Shown: piece after piece, positions 23,901-34,068 of the stretch
Layout: each line of letters starts with the position of its first letter
How positions within the stretch are numbered: the stretch's first letter is position 1
Assembly (NCBI GenBank): GCA_903813345.2
Contig: CAIIXF020000011.1
Location: 3,310,571-3,374,570, forward strand
Direction of reading: 5' to 3'
Origin: Owenia fusiformis
Lineage: Eukaryota > Annelida > Polychaeta > Sabellida > Oweniidae
Length of the DNA stretch: 64,000 nucleotides
Made by a program: the position numbers and the translations under genes
Notes under the pieces: model-generated
The model's database searches: none
Told to the model about the DNA's origin: nothing
What the model saw: only the letters and a program-made list of their open reading frames with translations

Positions 23901-25187
23901 CGGCGCAAGCCCTCTTCCCCATGTTAATTTCAAGTTACCTACCTTTTAAAGGAGGACTATTAACAGTTGATATTTTGCATTATAAAGGTATCCGGTTTAT
24001 CAGCATGGATTAGTAATCTGTTAGTGGAACTAGGGTCGCTTCCACCATGGTTGATGGTAATGGTTCTATCATTTGCTGTATCAATGATGACCCAGGTCAC
24101 CAGTAACACAGCAATTACGACGCTAATGCTTCCCATACTTGCAGATTTGGTACGCCTATTTTTAATTTTCCCAACTCATTTTAATTTTCCAAACTTTTTT
24201 GCATTTCGTTCATATTTTTTATAGAGCAGAGGTATTGCTTTCTACTCAGATATATTACTTCCCTCAAAACGTTTCTAGGATAACATAGCGGCAATATGAC
24301 GGTTGAAACTAAGTGTGGTAATTTTTACTACACTGCAACGTTTTTCACAATAGAAAGTAATCGTTAAAACAAACCACAACCAACGAAAGAAAAAAAAACA
24401 TTATTTAATGTTTCACTTGTCTTTTTAATTGTTTTCCAGGCGGCAAAAGTAGGACTTCACCCATTGTATATTATGATACCAGCCACAGTTGCTGCTTCTT
24501 GTGCCTTCATGCTACCTGTAGCAACACCGCCCAATGCAATTGTGTACGCATATGGAAAGATAACTGTCATGGATATGGTAAATATATCGTTATGATAATT
24601 ATGAAAGCGAGAGTCAAAACCAGCGTTTTATTATTAAATATTTGTGGGTTTGAATTTAACTTGTTGATTAACAGGTAAAATAATCTACCCCGGATAGTTT
24701 TTAATTGTTTCTACATTTCCACCATTTATATATCTATACAAAGGATCTAAAACGATGATTCATTTTGTTTGTTAAGATTTGTGAAAATAGACCAAACAAA
24801 AAAGATTGTGGTTGTCGAGAGCGGAGTCTGCCAATTAAATTCGTTATTTTCTATACTTACAGTGGTGACATACCCTTAATTTTAATTTTTTAATAGATCA
24901 TTATATTTTTATAGTTTTTACACAGGAATGGTATACTAGTATGACATTTTAAGTAAAATAAAGCTATAACATATAAGTCTATTGTATTTTAGATTAAGGC
25001 AGGGTCTATGACGACTATAATTGGAGTTCTTGTGATAACATTGTCTATATGTACATTTGGACGAGCAATATTTCAAACCGATGTTTTGCCTTGGCCGATT
25101 ACTACACATATAAACACTACATATGACCAACCATGGCTGAACTCTACCGTAGACGCTCCTCTTAATAATACTACTCCAGGCATATGA
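11969..25187 (+). CDS. SLC13-family Na+/di-tricarboxylate cotransporter, 15 exons, 674 aa
   Basis: Plasma-membrane symporter of the DASS/SLC13 family (NaDC/NaCT-like), expected to couple Na+ to uptake of succinate- or citrate-type acids. Exons: 11969-12103, 12631-12780, 13493-13608, 14961-15121, 18764-18802, 18931-19003, 19182-19469, 19749-19880, 20327-20440, 20629-20733, 20879-20976, 23642-23760, 23988-24149, 24440-24577, 24993-25187. All joins are GT-AG with matching phase and sum to 675 codons with stop. Landmarks: hydrophobic [15 protein letters not shown] (exon 1), [19 protein letters not shown] (exon 2), first SNT motif [15 protein letters not shown] (exon 4), second [13 protein letters not shown] (exon 13) and [15 protein letters not shown] (exon 14); the two SNT motifs form the Na+/substrate sites in the family. 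An acidic cytoplasmic loop (exons 5-7) makes it longer than the usual ~600 aa. An in-frame TAA at 11954-11956 supports the chosen ATG. The exact SLC13 member and substrate cannot be told. Confidence 0.95.
12456..12545 (+). pseudogene. decayed duplicate of SLC13 exon 2
   Basis: In intron 1, about 100 bp before the working exon 2, lies a segment aligning to the first ~90 bp of that exon, including the preceding CAG. Shared blocks include GGCTA(C/T)ATCCT and GACGTCATT(A/G)GTTC. The relic has small deletions and in-frame stops, so it cannot be used. It shows an old tandem duplication of this exon. Confidence 0.75.
12939..13252. mobile_element. 314-bp Tc1/mariner-like MITE in SLC13 intron 2
   Basis: Inverted ends CAGGGTGTCAAAAAA...CAGCATCCCC are flanked by TA on each side (12937-12938 and 13253-13254). 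TA target duplication and the CAGGGTGTC start fit Tc1/mariner-type MITEs. No coding capacity. Confidence 0.75.
14207..14303. repeat. short tandem repeat, about five 20-bp units
   Basis: Units of the form TTACTATCAAACCCGGGAAT in SLC13 intron 3. Each carries CCGGGAA, and the first block overlaps the palindrome AGTACCCGGGTACT. Confidence 0.75.
15190..15355 (+). repeat. partial tandem duplication of SLC13 exon 4 and its donor
   Basis: The segment starting CAAGCTGTTTTAGATCAACT and running through the exon 4 donor into the intron (about 15049-15175) is repeated here with a few substitutions and a short insertion in the intronic part. Both copies end with GTATGCAAACCTGAATTAAT. Confidence 0.85.
15203..15262 (+). 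CDS. candidate alternative SLC13 exon 4b (60 bp, symmetric phase)
   Basis: Within the tandem duplicate, the former coding bases GCTGTTTTAG look like a splice acceptor, and the duplicated donor (GGTG|GTAAGC) is intact. The segment between is exactly 60 bp, is entered and left in phase 1 like the exon 4/5 boundary, and has no stop. It would add 20 residues, repeating [19 protein letters not shown] of the first cytoplasmic loop. Whether it is spliced is unknown; skipping it also keeps the frame. Confidence 0.4.
17003..17298. mobile_element. MITE with CAGGGGCGTAGCCAGC ends, copy A
   Basis: Left end CAGGGGCGTAGCCAGCTTTC, right end TTGGCTACGCCTATG, flanked by GATAT on both sides. The interior has G-rich and C-rich tracts. 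hAT-like ends but a 5-bp rather than 8-bp repeat, so the family is uncertain. It lies in SLC13 intron 4. Confidence 0.6.
17325..17600. repeat. low-complexity CAA/AAGC-rich tract
   Basis: Degenerate simple repeat of words such as CCAACCAAGCAAG and AAGCAAAC over about 275 bp in SLC13 intron 4. No coding or structural meaning seen. Confidence 0.7.
21292..23427 (+). mobile_element. 5'-truncated L1/Tx1-like LINE in SLC13 intron 11
   Basis: Perfect 15-bp target duplications CTACTCCATTCATAT lie at 21277-21291 and 23428-23442, and the 3' end runs into an A-rich tail. Only the C-terminal part of ORF2 remains. It reads residues like [20 protein letters not shown] before an inner insertion, and afterwards a zinc-knuckle-like region [14 protein letters not shown] followed by a stop at 23296. 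The RT core and endonuclease are missing, and the frame carries stops, so it is dead on arrival. The clean target duplication suggests a fairly recent insertion. Confidence 0.75.
21790..22896. mobile_element. 1.1-kb foldback element nested in the LINE
   Basis: Long inverted arms of about 380 bp (21790-22165 and 22510-22896), with ends TAGTACCC(C/T)GGACAGGTTG. The 350-bp centre has no open frame. The arms differ by scattered substitutions. No transposase is present, and the target duplication could not be fixed. Confidence 0.8.
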
Positions 25188-26025
25188 TGCAATCATCATA
25201 GCTAATATAAATGTATTGTCAACAAGAATTTGGGATTTTTAAAAGAACATGGAAAATTATGTGATATTGTAAAATTGTGTGATATTAGACAGTCGTGTCA
25301 ACTGTCTAAAATTAGTGATATTTAAAATGGAGTGTAATCAGCATTCAATTTGATTTTCTTGAATAATTATGTCCATCTTCATTTTAAATATGTAATTTAA
25401 AACAAGTTCTGATTTGAAATTTCACACAATGGTCTATATTCTTGATAAGGTCTAAGAAAGTAAAACACTGAGAACAATATGGCTAAATGTCAAAGCATGG
25501 AAGCTATAATTAAGCGACTTTTCCATTAAAACATATTATTTTGTGATATTCTAAACTTCTACGACTCATACTCTGACTTGTGATATCATTGTGATGTTGT
25601 GATTGATTTTTATTTTAAATTTATGTAAATATCACCTCCTGAAATTAATTGAACTACGATGAATATGCTTGATAACATTTTTTTAATTGGAAAGATTGTA
25701 TAACATAACCTAGTCCAAAAAGGCAGCTAGTTAAAATACTACATTTGAATGAATTAGATGATATATCGCGGGTGTCTCATTCTGGAAGAATTTTCCAAAG
25801 GATGCCATATTTTCTTTAGTAGTTCATCATAAAGCATCTCTGTGTAACCTTGTTGAATTTGTGACACGGTATTACATGGTTACTATCACATTATAAGTTA
25901 AATGATGGAAAATCTCATTGTTTATACATATGATGAATAAGTGGTGTCACGCTTAAGGATCACCAAAACATACAGGACGTTTCTTGAACGTCGTAGTATG
26001 TACTGCATTTGTTACAACCATGTTA

Positions 26026-26031
26026 AATAAA
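26026..26031 (+). promoter_or_regulatory. polyadenylation signal after SLC13 exon 15
   Basis: AATAAA in the 3' region of the exon 15 form, only 40 bp before the acceptor of the alternative last exon. Use of this signal would end the transcript before that exon, so polyadenylation and splicing may compete here. Confidence 0.4.
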
Positions 26032-26071
26032 ATATCCATTATATAATATTATTATATTTTTGTTGTTACAG

Positions 26072-26272
26072 TTAAAATCAGGATTTGTGATGAACGTCAT
26101 GTGTGTGCTGGTCTCTACGCTTGGCATTAATGCCTGGGCTAATGTTGTGTACTCACTTGGGACGCTGCCCTGGAACTCAACGCACGCTGCTAGTGATCGG
26201 CTTATTCTAGGCACTAACAATAGCATGAACACTAATGTGAACCTAACAATAGAGCTTACAACTTTGTTATAG
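26072..26272 (+). CDS. alternative last exon of the SLC13 gene
   Basis: Acceptor TGTTGTTACAG leads in phase 0 to 66 codons and TAG: LKSGFVMNVMCVLVSTLGINAWANVV... This is homologous to exon 15 ([20 protein letters not shown]...) and is closer to the usual family ending, in which the last membrane segment reads roughly KxGxxMN...GVLVxTLxINTW followed by FPxW; LGTLPWN is seen here. Joined to exon 14 it gives 676 aa with a different C-terminus. The two last exons are probably mutually exclusive, arising from an exon duplication. Confidence 0.8.
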   Translation, partial: LKSGFVMNVMCVLVSTLGINAWANVVYSLGTLPWNSTHAASDRLILGTNNSMNTNVNLTIELTTLL

Positions 26273-26635
26273 CTTGTATAATGCTATATTATTTATACTA
26301 TAATGATTTGTAACATAATATAACTAAGCATCAATTGAAATTTTTACAAATTGCTTTCAGTGTAGTTTCATTATCTTTCTTTCTGTGTTGCTCTTTATCT
26401 TATTTAATTGCATGTAGGCACACATCTCTTGTTCCCATCGAAAGATACATTGACAACTCTTCTACACCACTTACCATGGTGACCTTTTCTAGGACATCCT
26501 TTGTCACGATACTACTTTCGTCAAACGTTTGCACGCTTGCACACTTATCAATTAAAAAACTAACAAGTCATCAGTTGGGATTACCACATTTTGGACCAGC
26601 AGAGTATTATAATATCATAATTTGTTCAAATACAA

Positions 26636-26641
26636 AATAAA
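26636..26641 (+). promoter_or_regulatory. polyadenylation signal for the alternative last exon
   Basis: AATAAA 364 bp after the alternative stop; the nearest good hexamer downstream. Confidence 0.35.
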
Positions 26642-27925
26642 CAAAGTCATCGGCTGTATGTTTCAGTGCTCGAATACCAAACACAGTCCATTCCAGTAAT
26701 TGGTAAATTATTCATAATATATACAATGCAAATATATAATCAACGTCGGTATTTGTTCTCTATTGATTCAGCACAGAGAAACAGACAGTAATGAATTTAA
26801 TTCTAAACAATGACGTACATGATAAACTTTCGATGCAAATTAATTAACACTAAATATGGACAACGTATTATTTATAACACTAATAGACGGGGGGGGCAGA
26901 TGACGTTGAAGTTGAAGAGGTACAGTAAAAAATCAAAGTCCCATAGTATCGGTCATTCAAAACTTTCTAGTGAGGTTAAGCTTATAATTAGATCGAAGTC
27001 CTTTTTTAAATTTAAAATCAAACACGTAATATTCTGTTGGCAAAAAAGGGTAATAACTAAATGTATATAAGATCTTCCTTTTTAGGAAAATAATGTGGTG
27101 AAATACTCTTACTGTATCTGGAGATAATTTGTAATCTGGAGGTAATTTGGTCGAACATTTGAAGAAATGAAACAGCAAAAATCGGGGGAGTTGATAAAAA
27201 ACACAGTATAGTACCTGATAGTACGTAATAAACTACAAATAAAATGTCAAGAGAGTCCACAATTCAACATTCAACTCCTTTACTTTAGTATCATCCACTC
27301 GTAATTTTAATCACGTTTGTAAAAAACAATCAATATGATGCATTTTCATAGTCATAAATAAGTGACATTTTTGTTCTAAAAATTATTAGCGGAGTCTTGT
27401 GATTTCAAGTTTTGACGGTCTAAACTTTGGAAGTATTTTAAAAACTGAAATTTCTACAAACTGGAATATAAATGGACATACACATTTTTTGACTTGCGCT
27501 GCAAAAGGATTAGATGTTCATTGTAGAAAAAACACAAACCCATTCGGGAAAAAGAGTGACAAGTCTGATAGCCAAAGTTAAATAATTAGCAACACTTATG
27601 AGTCTGGATGGTTTCGACCCATTGTCGAAATTTGGCCCAAAATTTCAGAAATAAAATGTTCTTCTTTCAAACAGTACGTAGTCTGTCGGTAATGTGGAAT
27701 GTTTTGGAAATGTGTTCATTTGGGCGCATAGAAAGTTCGAGGTAATGACCTTTAGCAATTTACCCTTTCTCTATTATATCAACTTTGTCATTGACACAGC
27801 TGAGCGGATCGTGAACTACTATACTGCAAGGTTAGTACATTTGTCTGATAAAAAGCTATTTACTTTATAAAAACAATTAGTTGATTGCAAACCTTGTATA
27901 TTGAAATCAACTTTTCATATAACAA
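26642..27925. other. intergenic DNA, nothing recognised
   Basis: AT-rich DNA between SLC13 and the repeat cluster. Short open frames only, with no support. Confidence 0.35.
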
Positions 27926-28708
27926 TTAAAGTCCCCGTCGTAAGTTTGAAAATATCTTTTAACATTCATTGACTATTTGTCATGACTTAAAAAGTTATTT
28001 TAGAGATTTTGAAAAAAAATTGAAAAAAGTTGTGAGCATTTCATTTCTCAAATATTCAAATTTCCCGCCATTTTTCAAAAAAAGTTGAACTTTTTTAATC
28101 ATTAAATATTTCTTAATGCATTTCAATGCAAAGATTGAAAAAAAGGACACACTATTTCAATAATAAAATGTCATATTTAATGGGCCACTTCAATGTTTGA
28201 GCATATCAAAAATATTTTTGCAACATTAGTGACTCAGGTTCCCAAAGCTTTTTGAAAATTTTTTTTTCGAAGTCAATCTTTTCTAAATATGCTATACTTC
28301 AATAATAAACCAATGTTGATTGTCTAGCCAGGTTAAAGGGAAGAATATATTATGTTTTAAATATCATTGTACCATTGGTTTCTATGAGAACTAAAATGTT
28401 GAAATGCATTTTTCTCGGAACCATTTTCATGCACTGATGAGTTCATTTCTCGCTTATTTATGAACAGATTTTCTTATTTTTCGGCAAAAAACAAACGAGG
28501 ATGCATGCTATGGATTGGTATGAATTGTGGCTAAGATATGTGTGACCTCTAAAAGTTAGTTTTAAATAATTCACAACTTTTTGAACAAAAAGTCTATCAA
28601 AAACTACTTTTGAAATTAAAAAAAAAGTTTCACATATAACACTTTGATAACATTGTTTAAGACTACAATATAAGCCAAAGTGGTTTAAACTTTATATAGG
28701 GACTTTAA
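27926..28708. mobile_element. dispersed element with TTAAAGTCCC ends, copy 1
   Basis: Ends TTAAAGTCCCC and GGGACTTTAA are inverted. The interior matches 47063-47828 block by block, for example TCTCAAATATTCAAATTTCC and GAGCATATCAAAAATATTTT-like words. Non-coding, about 780 bp. Confidence 0.65.
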
Positions 28709-29311
28709 CAAACACCCTGCTTAATTTATTATCATGGGAACCTAATTCTATATCCGTTATAAATGTATTCCCTTTTAAAAGTGAATAACGTGTCTAGTTT
28801 TGGAAATCAACCAGCCGTTTGAAAATCAAATATTTCTAATTATATCAATAGTACAGTACATACACTCCCCTCCATAAGTCACTGGGGGGGGGTATCGTGA
28901 TGCAACAACACCGTGTTGTTGCATCAAGATGGCCTACCTTCCGGTGATCGATTTTCGTAAGATATTTTGTTTTCTCAATTTAAACCCATTTCTAAGACGT
29001 GTTTCTCAATAATGCATATACGTGCAGTTAGTGCACGATCTATATTTTAAATAACTGTCATTTGTATACATGTAGCATCATCGAGAAGCGATTAATTCAC
29101 GGTTTTAGTTCCTCACTAATGATGCAACAACACCACACCGAAGATGCAAAAACACCCGTCTAGATTTGAGCAATGATGCAACTACCAATGTATGTCATAT
29201 TGTTAAACCATAAGGTAATATGATTTAGGTCCCAAAAAGGTAAATTGAGAGCGATACACTAATCCCAGGGGTCGTAAAATTATATTGGACATTTATATTA
29301 CATTGTACATC

Positions 29312-29683
29312 TTAAAGGGGCAATAAGGACTGTAGAGAAAATAGGAAAGTTTTTTCATTTTTTCTGAGCTATCAAGGCAACATTTGGTTTAACATCTTCT
29401 TTGACATACCTATTTTCTGAAAATGTATGGATAAATTATAAATTTCAGAATTAAAAAGTGTAAATTCAGTTCAAAGCTTCAAAAAGGGAACTTCCACTTT
29501 TATAATTTTAAGATCCTCCATGTTTCAAGAGGAATATCAGCTAAAATAATGTTTATCTAGGGAGTTTCTTTGTAGATAATAAAAATAGATGTTAGTCTTG
29601 ATGAAATATCCAAACTTAAATATATTTTGACACTGGTCCATGATCGTTGAATGACCCCTCAGCACTAATTATTGCACCTTTAA
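29312..29683. mobile_element. 372-bp MITE with TTAAAGGGGCAA ends, copy 1
   Basis: Ends TTAAAGGGGCAATAAGGACT and ATTATTGCACCTTTAA are inverted. It aligns along its whole length with 46294-46645 (shared AAAGTGTAAATTCAGTTCAA and ATATATTTTGACACTGGTC). Confidence 0.8.
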
Positions 29684-29792
29684 AAAACGTGTCGCTTCGT
29701 TTCATACTCTTTTATACCTAGGTGAACCTTTTCTGAAGTTAATGCATCTATCAAATATACACATTTCTAAACATATGATCTGGATCAAATAT

Positions 29793-30678
29793 ACACTCCC
29801 CTCCAAGAGTTTGTCAACCTTAGCACCCCCCCCCCCCCCCATTGAACTACTACGTGTTAAAACCTCTTTATATTTGAATTTTTATTTACAAAACCTACGA
29901 GGAAAATACTTATGATATTAATGGAAATGTAAATTGACTTTTTTTCCTATGCCTCCAAATTTTTCCAATTCTTTTGCTCAATTAAAATAGGTTGAAAATT
30001 GATGATAAATCAATTGAATTTTTGAAAATGGACATTCCCATGTTAACCAATGGGAAATGATAGGTTTGCCGCAAGTCATATGACAGAATATTCATCCATC
30101 CGAGTTCTTGTAAAAAATACAAGTTAGGTAGTCCATTGAATTTGCTAACTTTATTGAATAATAAAATTGATACGTTTTTCCAGGTTTCAAAAAGTTAAAG
30201 ATCTTCAAAGTCAAAATTATTATTAAAAAAACTCCTCCCATTGAAATAACATATGAGGCGAAAAGGATTTTCAAAAATGACTTTTAAGCTCTGTAACTTT
30301 AGTATTCAAAAAGTAATGAGCTGAACAATCAGCGTACAAAAAGTTAGATAATTCAATTTTCTATATAAAAAAATATGTTTTGGTGAATCCTTTACTGGAT
30401 AGATATCCTGAAATCAGATTTGTCCCGAACACACCATTTCCCATTGGTTTACATAGGAATGACGATTTTCGAAAATTCATCACAATTATCAATTTTCTAC
30501 CTTTATTGTAATTGAGGGGAAATTTGGGAAAATTTGGAGGCATTGGAAATGAAGTCAAGTTACATTTCAATCATGTATCTTCCTCACAGGTCAAGTGAAT
30601 ACAAATTCAAATATAAAGAGGCTTTAACACGTAATTCAATGAGGCAGCTAAGGTTGCCAAACTTTTGAAGGGGAGTGT
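29793..30678. mobile_element. 886-bp E2-family element inside E1
   Basis: Ends ACACTCCCCTCC and GGGGAGTGT with arms of over 250 bp; the arms share the inverse of ACGTGTTAAA(A)CCTCTTTA. It closely matches the outer E2 copy, including AACTCCTCCCATTGAAATAA. No target duplication is obvious. A poly-C tract follows the left end. Confidence 0.75.
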
Positions 30679-31808
30679 GCAACACAAAAATGACTGACAT
30701 CTGTTGACTTTCCATAATTATATTAGTTCTTTGTAAATAAAATCAGACCAAAATCAGAAATATTTACTTGACCAAAGCATGAAAAGTGTAAAAAAGCTAA
30801 ACATAATATTTCCAATAAACATGACTTAACGGGAAATCTATTTTATTCAATAATCAATCAACGCGATGATTTATTCTACGCATTCCTGACAAATAGGGTT
30901 CGGACCATTGGGATTCGAACGAATTTGGCGACCAGCCTTTTCACGTTTAAGTTGTCTAGGTCAAAGCAGTTTCAAGATGTGGGACATCCTCCGAACACAG
31001 GCCTCCAGACTTTGGACCACATTAGTGTCTGTTGTTATGATGTCATTTAGAAAGTAATTAACTTAGTGAGTAAACTTACATGTACTACAATATCATAATA
31101 TGTGATTGAATACTATTACTATGTATATCGTTTGGCTCGTATATCCTTTTAAGTTTGATAAAGACTTTGGCGTTGTTGCATCAGCACATTGGTGTTTTTG
31201 CATCATTGATAATAAACATAATGGTGTTGTTGCATCAATAGTGATGAACTAAAACCGTGAATTTATCGCTTCTGAATGATGCTACATGTATATCAACGAC
31301 AGTATTTTAAAATATAGATCGTGCGCTAACTGCACGTGTATGATTATCGAGAAACTTGTCCTAGAAATGGGTTTAAATTGGGGAAACAAAATATCTTGCG
31401 AAAATCTATCACCGGAAGGCCGGCTATCTTGATGCAACAACACGGTGTTGTTGCATCACGATACCCCCAAGTGATAAGTTTGGCAACCTTTTTTCCTCAT
31501 TGAACTACGTGTTAAAGCCTCTTTACCTTTGAATTTTTATTTACTTAACCTGCGATGAAAATACGTATACTATTGATGGAAACGTAATTTGACTTTAATT
31601 CCAATACCTCCAAATTTTCTCAATTTTTTTCTCAATTACAATAGGTCGAAAATTGATGATAAATTTGATGAATTTTTGAAAATCGACATTCCCATGTTAA
31701 CCAATGGAAAATGATAGGTGTGCCGCAAGTCATATGACAGAATATCCATCCATCCGAGTCCTTGCAAAAAATACGAGTTAGGCAGGCAATTGAATTTGCT
31801 AACTTTAT

Positions 31809-32533
31809 TTAAAGTGTCTCACATATTCGATCAAAATTTGCCATGCAAACATGTTAGTCTACTTTACTGACCCCCTTGCTGTAACAAGGAACCCAAAACA
31901 CATTAAAACGTAAACATAAACCAATTAGTCACTCCACTACGAAAGTGGGGGGTGTTAGCAGAATACGCTGTGTGCATGGACTAACACATTATTAGTGGTC
32001 ATTTACTGTGTCAACTTAGTAACCCTTGCATATCGTGCTCACTCAAGTATTGAATAATTTTTTTATGATCTAAATGTTTGTGGTTTATAAACAAAAGTGA
32101 TATATTTTAGTTAGAAATACATTAATTAATATATTCATTCAAACAGCACTAGAATGCGGGAAGAAAGAGCAATGGTGACAAAATGCAGACAGAATTTTCC
32201 GTAAGGGTTTAAAACATTTCTGAACACAATCATACATGTACTTCATGTGTACTGTTATTTTTAGTGCTGTATTTATAGATATAATTTCACGTATTAAAAT
32301 CATATTTTCCAACAAATGACTTCAAATTCGGAACCACACCCATATCACATTTTCTTCAATAACTCCAAACATGTGTAAACATTGACCATGTGCATATAAA
32401 TTCAGATTTCACGAGCTCTTTCCTATTCGAGTACCTCATACACCCCTGCATGGATTTGAGTTGGATTCGCCTTTTATACGTGAGCCGACACACTCGCAAA
32501 CGCTGATTGGATAAAGATTGCGAGAATCTTTAA
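31809..32533. mobile_element. 725-bp MITE inside the outer E2 element
   Basis: Its boundaries are set by comparison with the uninterrupted E2 copy at 29793-30678. Inverted ends are TTAAAGTGTCTCACA and TGCGAGAATCTTTAA. Non-coding. Confidence 0.6.
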
Positions 32534-33051
32534 CCAAAAATTGATATGTTTCTTCAGGCTCAACAAAGTTATAGGGCTTAAAAGTCAAAGTTGTTTTTCA
32601 AAAAAACTCTCCCATTGAAATAACACAGGAGGCGAAAAATTATTTTTAAAAGTGACTTTGGAGCACTGTAACTTTTATATTCATCAAATAAACTAAACAC
32701 TTGGTGTTTTAAAAAGTTAGACAATTCAATTTTCTATATAAAAATATTTTTTGCTGAATCTTTTACTGAAAAGATATTCTGATTTGCCCCGAACCCTCCA
32801 TTTCCCATTGGATTACATGTGAATGACGATTTTCAAAAATTCATCAAATTTATCATCAATTTTTGACCTATTGTAATTCAGGAAAAAAAATGAGAAAATT
32901 TGGAGGTATTGGAAATAAGGTCAAGTTACGTTTCCATCAATATTATAAGTTATTTCATCGCCGGATAAGTAAATAAAAATTCAAAGGTAAGGAGACTTTA
33001 ACACGTAGTTCAATGGAGAAAAAAGGTTGCCAAACTTATGGAGGGTAGTGT

Positions 33052-34068
33052 ACATAGTATTTTAATATAATAAGTAATTTAACTGGTATTGATTAATTTG
33101 TATTTGAGAAAGTGAATACAACAACAATTTTAATTAACAAGTGTCCAGAGGCAGCACAATAATGCCAAAGTTAAACATATTGGGAGTATACTTATAGAAC
33201 AGACTTCGATCCATAGAATAATTATACTAGAAAAAAGTATTACATATTATTCAGAAAGACCTATTCAAAGCGACAGAAGAGATCAAGTGACCAGAAAAAA
33301 CCTTGCAATCGACACTTCATCTGGTATTTCGAATAAGAAGGTAACCGGGTTACCTTATTCGGAGATAAACCAGTGTTGATGAAAGCTCCCCGAAAGGTGT
33401 AGACATAGGGTACGTTCGCATAAACCTATCATGTCCTTTCGTCATTAAAATCGTAAAACTTATAAATCAAAGGGTGAAAATCATTTATAACGCCACTCCT
33501 TCTATTAAAAGTAACCGGTGACTTTGCTACTTTTAACATTTAAATTTGTACATGCTAATTAAATTTGCCTGATGTTAACGCCTCTTGACTGATCATCAGC
33601 AGTTCGGTTACAACAAATTCTGTCAACGTTTTTATTCAAAAGGGAATACGTTAAGTTTTTTATCGTACCTAACAAAAGGTACGATATTGTAGTCAGCTTG
33701 TTTGATAAAAAGTTAACAGGAAAAATCAGTTATCTAAAGTGTAATTTCGTAAAAGTATAATTACTAAAACAACAGACAAAGCATTGTTCTAAAAGTAGAC
33801 GTGAAGTAAGTGAAACACATAAATCCAGGGCTGACAATATAAGTGCGCCCTAGAATTAACCAATTGGAATGCTTCCAGAATTCACCTTGAATCATGAATC
33901 AACGTTCTGTCAGCAGAACAAATAAAAAATGAACAGAAAGTAGTATTTAAATGGCTGGTCGTCCAGAAAGATATATCATTGTAACTGTAAATATCCGATC
34001 CTGGCGATTAACAGAGGTCGTTTCTTGACAAGATTGACGTTAACGTAAACAAGCAACAAAACCAAGAC
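33052..34068. other. upstream region of the EGF-NHL gene
   Basis: No gene seen. A TATTTAAA box at about 33943-33950 lies roughly 120 bp before the ATG and could be a TATA element, but its use is unproven. The palindrome GGTAACCGGGTTACC occurs near 33342. Confidence 0.35.

Larger units (their letters stand above)
28880..31473. mobile_element. 2.6-kb foldback element E1 with hairpin ends
   Basis: Inverted arms of about 280-310 bp starting CACT(G/T)GGGGG-TATCGTG, flanked by ATAAGT on both sides (28874-28879 and 31474-31479). Each terminus carries a 27-nt self-palindrome built on GATGCAACAACAC (28899-28925 and 31431-31457). The same word recurs further inside each arm, alongside variants reading GATGCAAAAACACC. 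The interior contains a 372-bp MITE and a complete E2-family element. No transposase is seen. Confidence 0.8.
28862..33051. mobile_element. outer foldback element of a nested cluster (family E2)
   Basis: Ends ACACTCCCCTCCATAAGT and ACTTATGGAGGGTAGTGT are inverted, with ACAT directly outside each end. The element is opened by E1 (28880-31473) just inside its left end and by a further MITE (31809-32533). Its own sequence resumes at TTTGGCAACC, and its two arms match each other around CATTGAACTACGTGTTAAAG. Non-coding. A second member of the family lies at 29793-30678. Confidence 0.7.

Noticed and set aside
26335-26640. 101-codon frame with a hydrophobic start downstream of the SLC13 alternative stop
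   Set aside because: It lies in the presumed 3' UTR, overlaps the polyadenylation signal region, and shows no domain.
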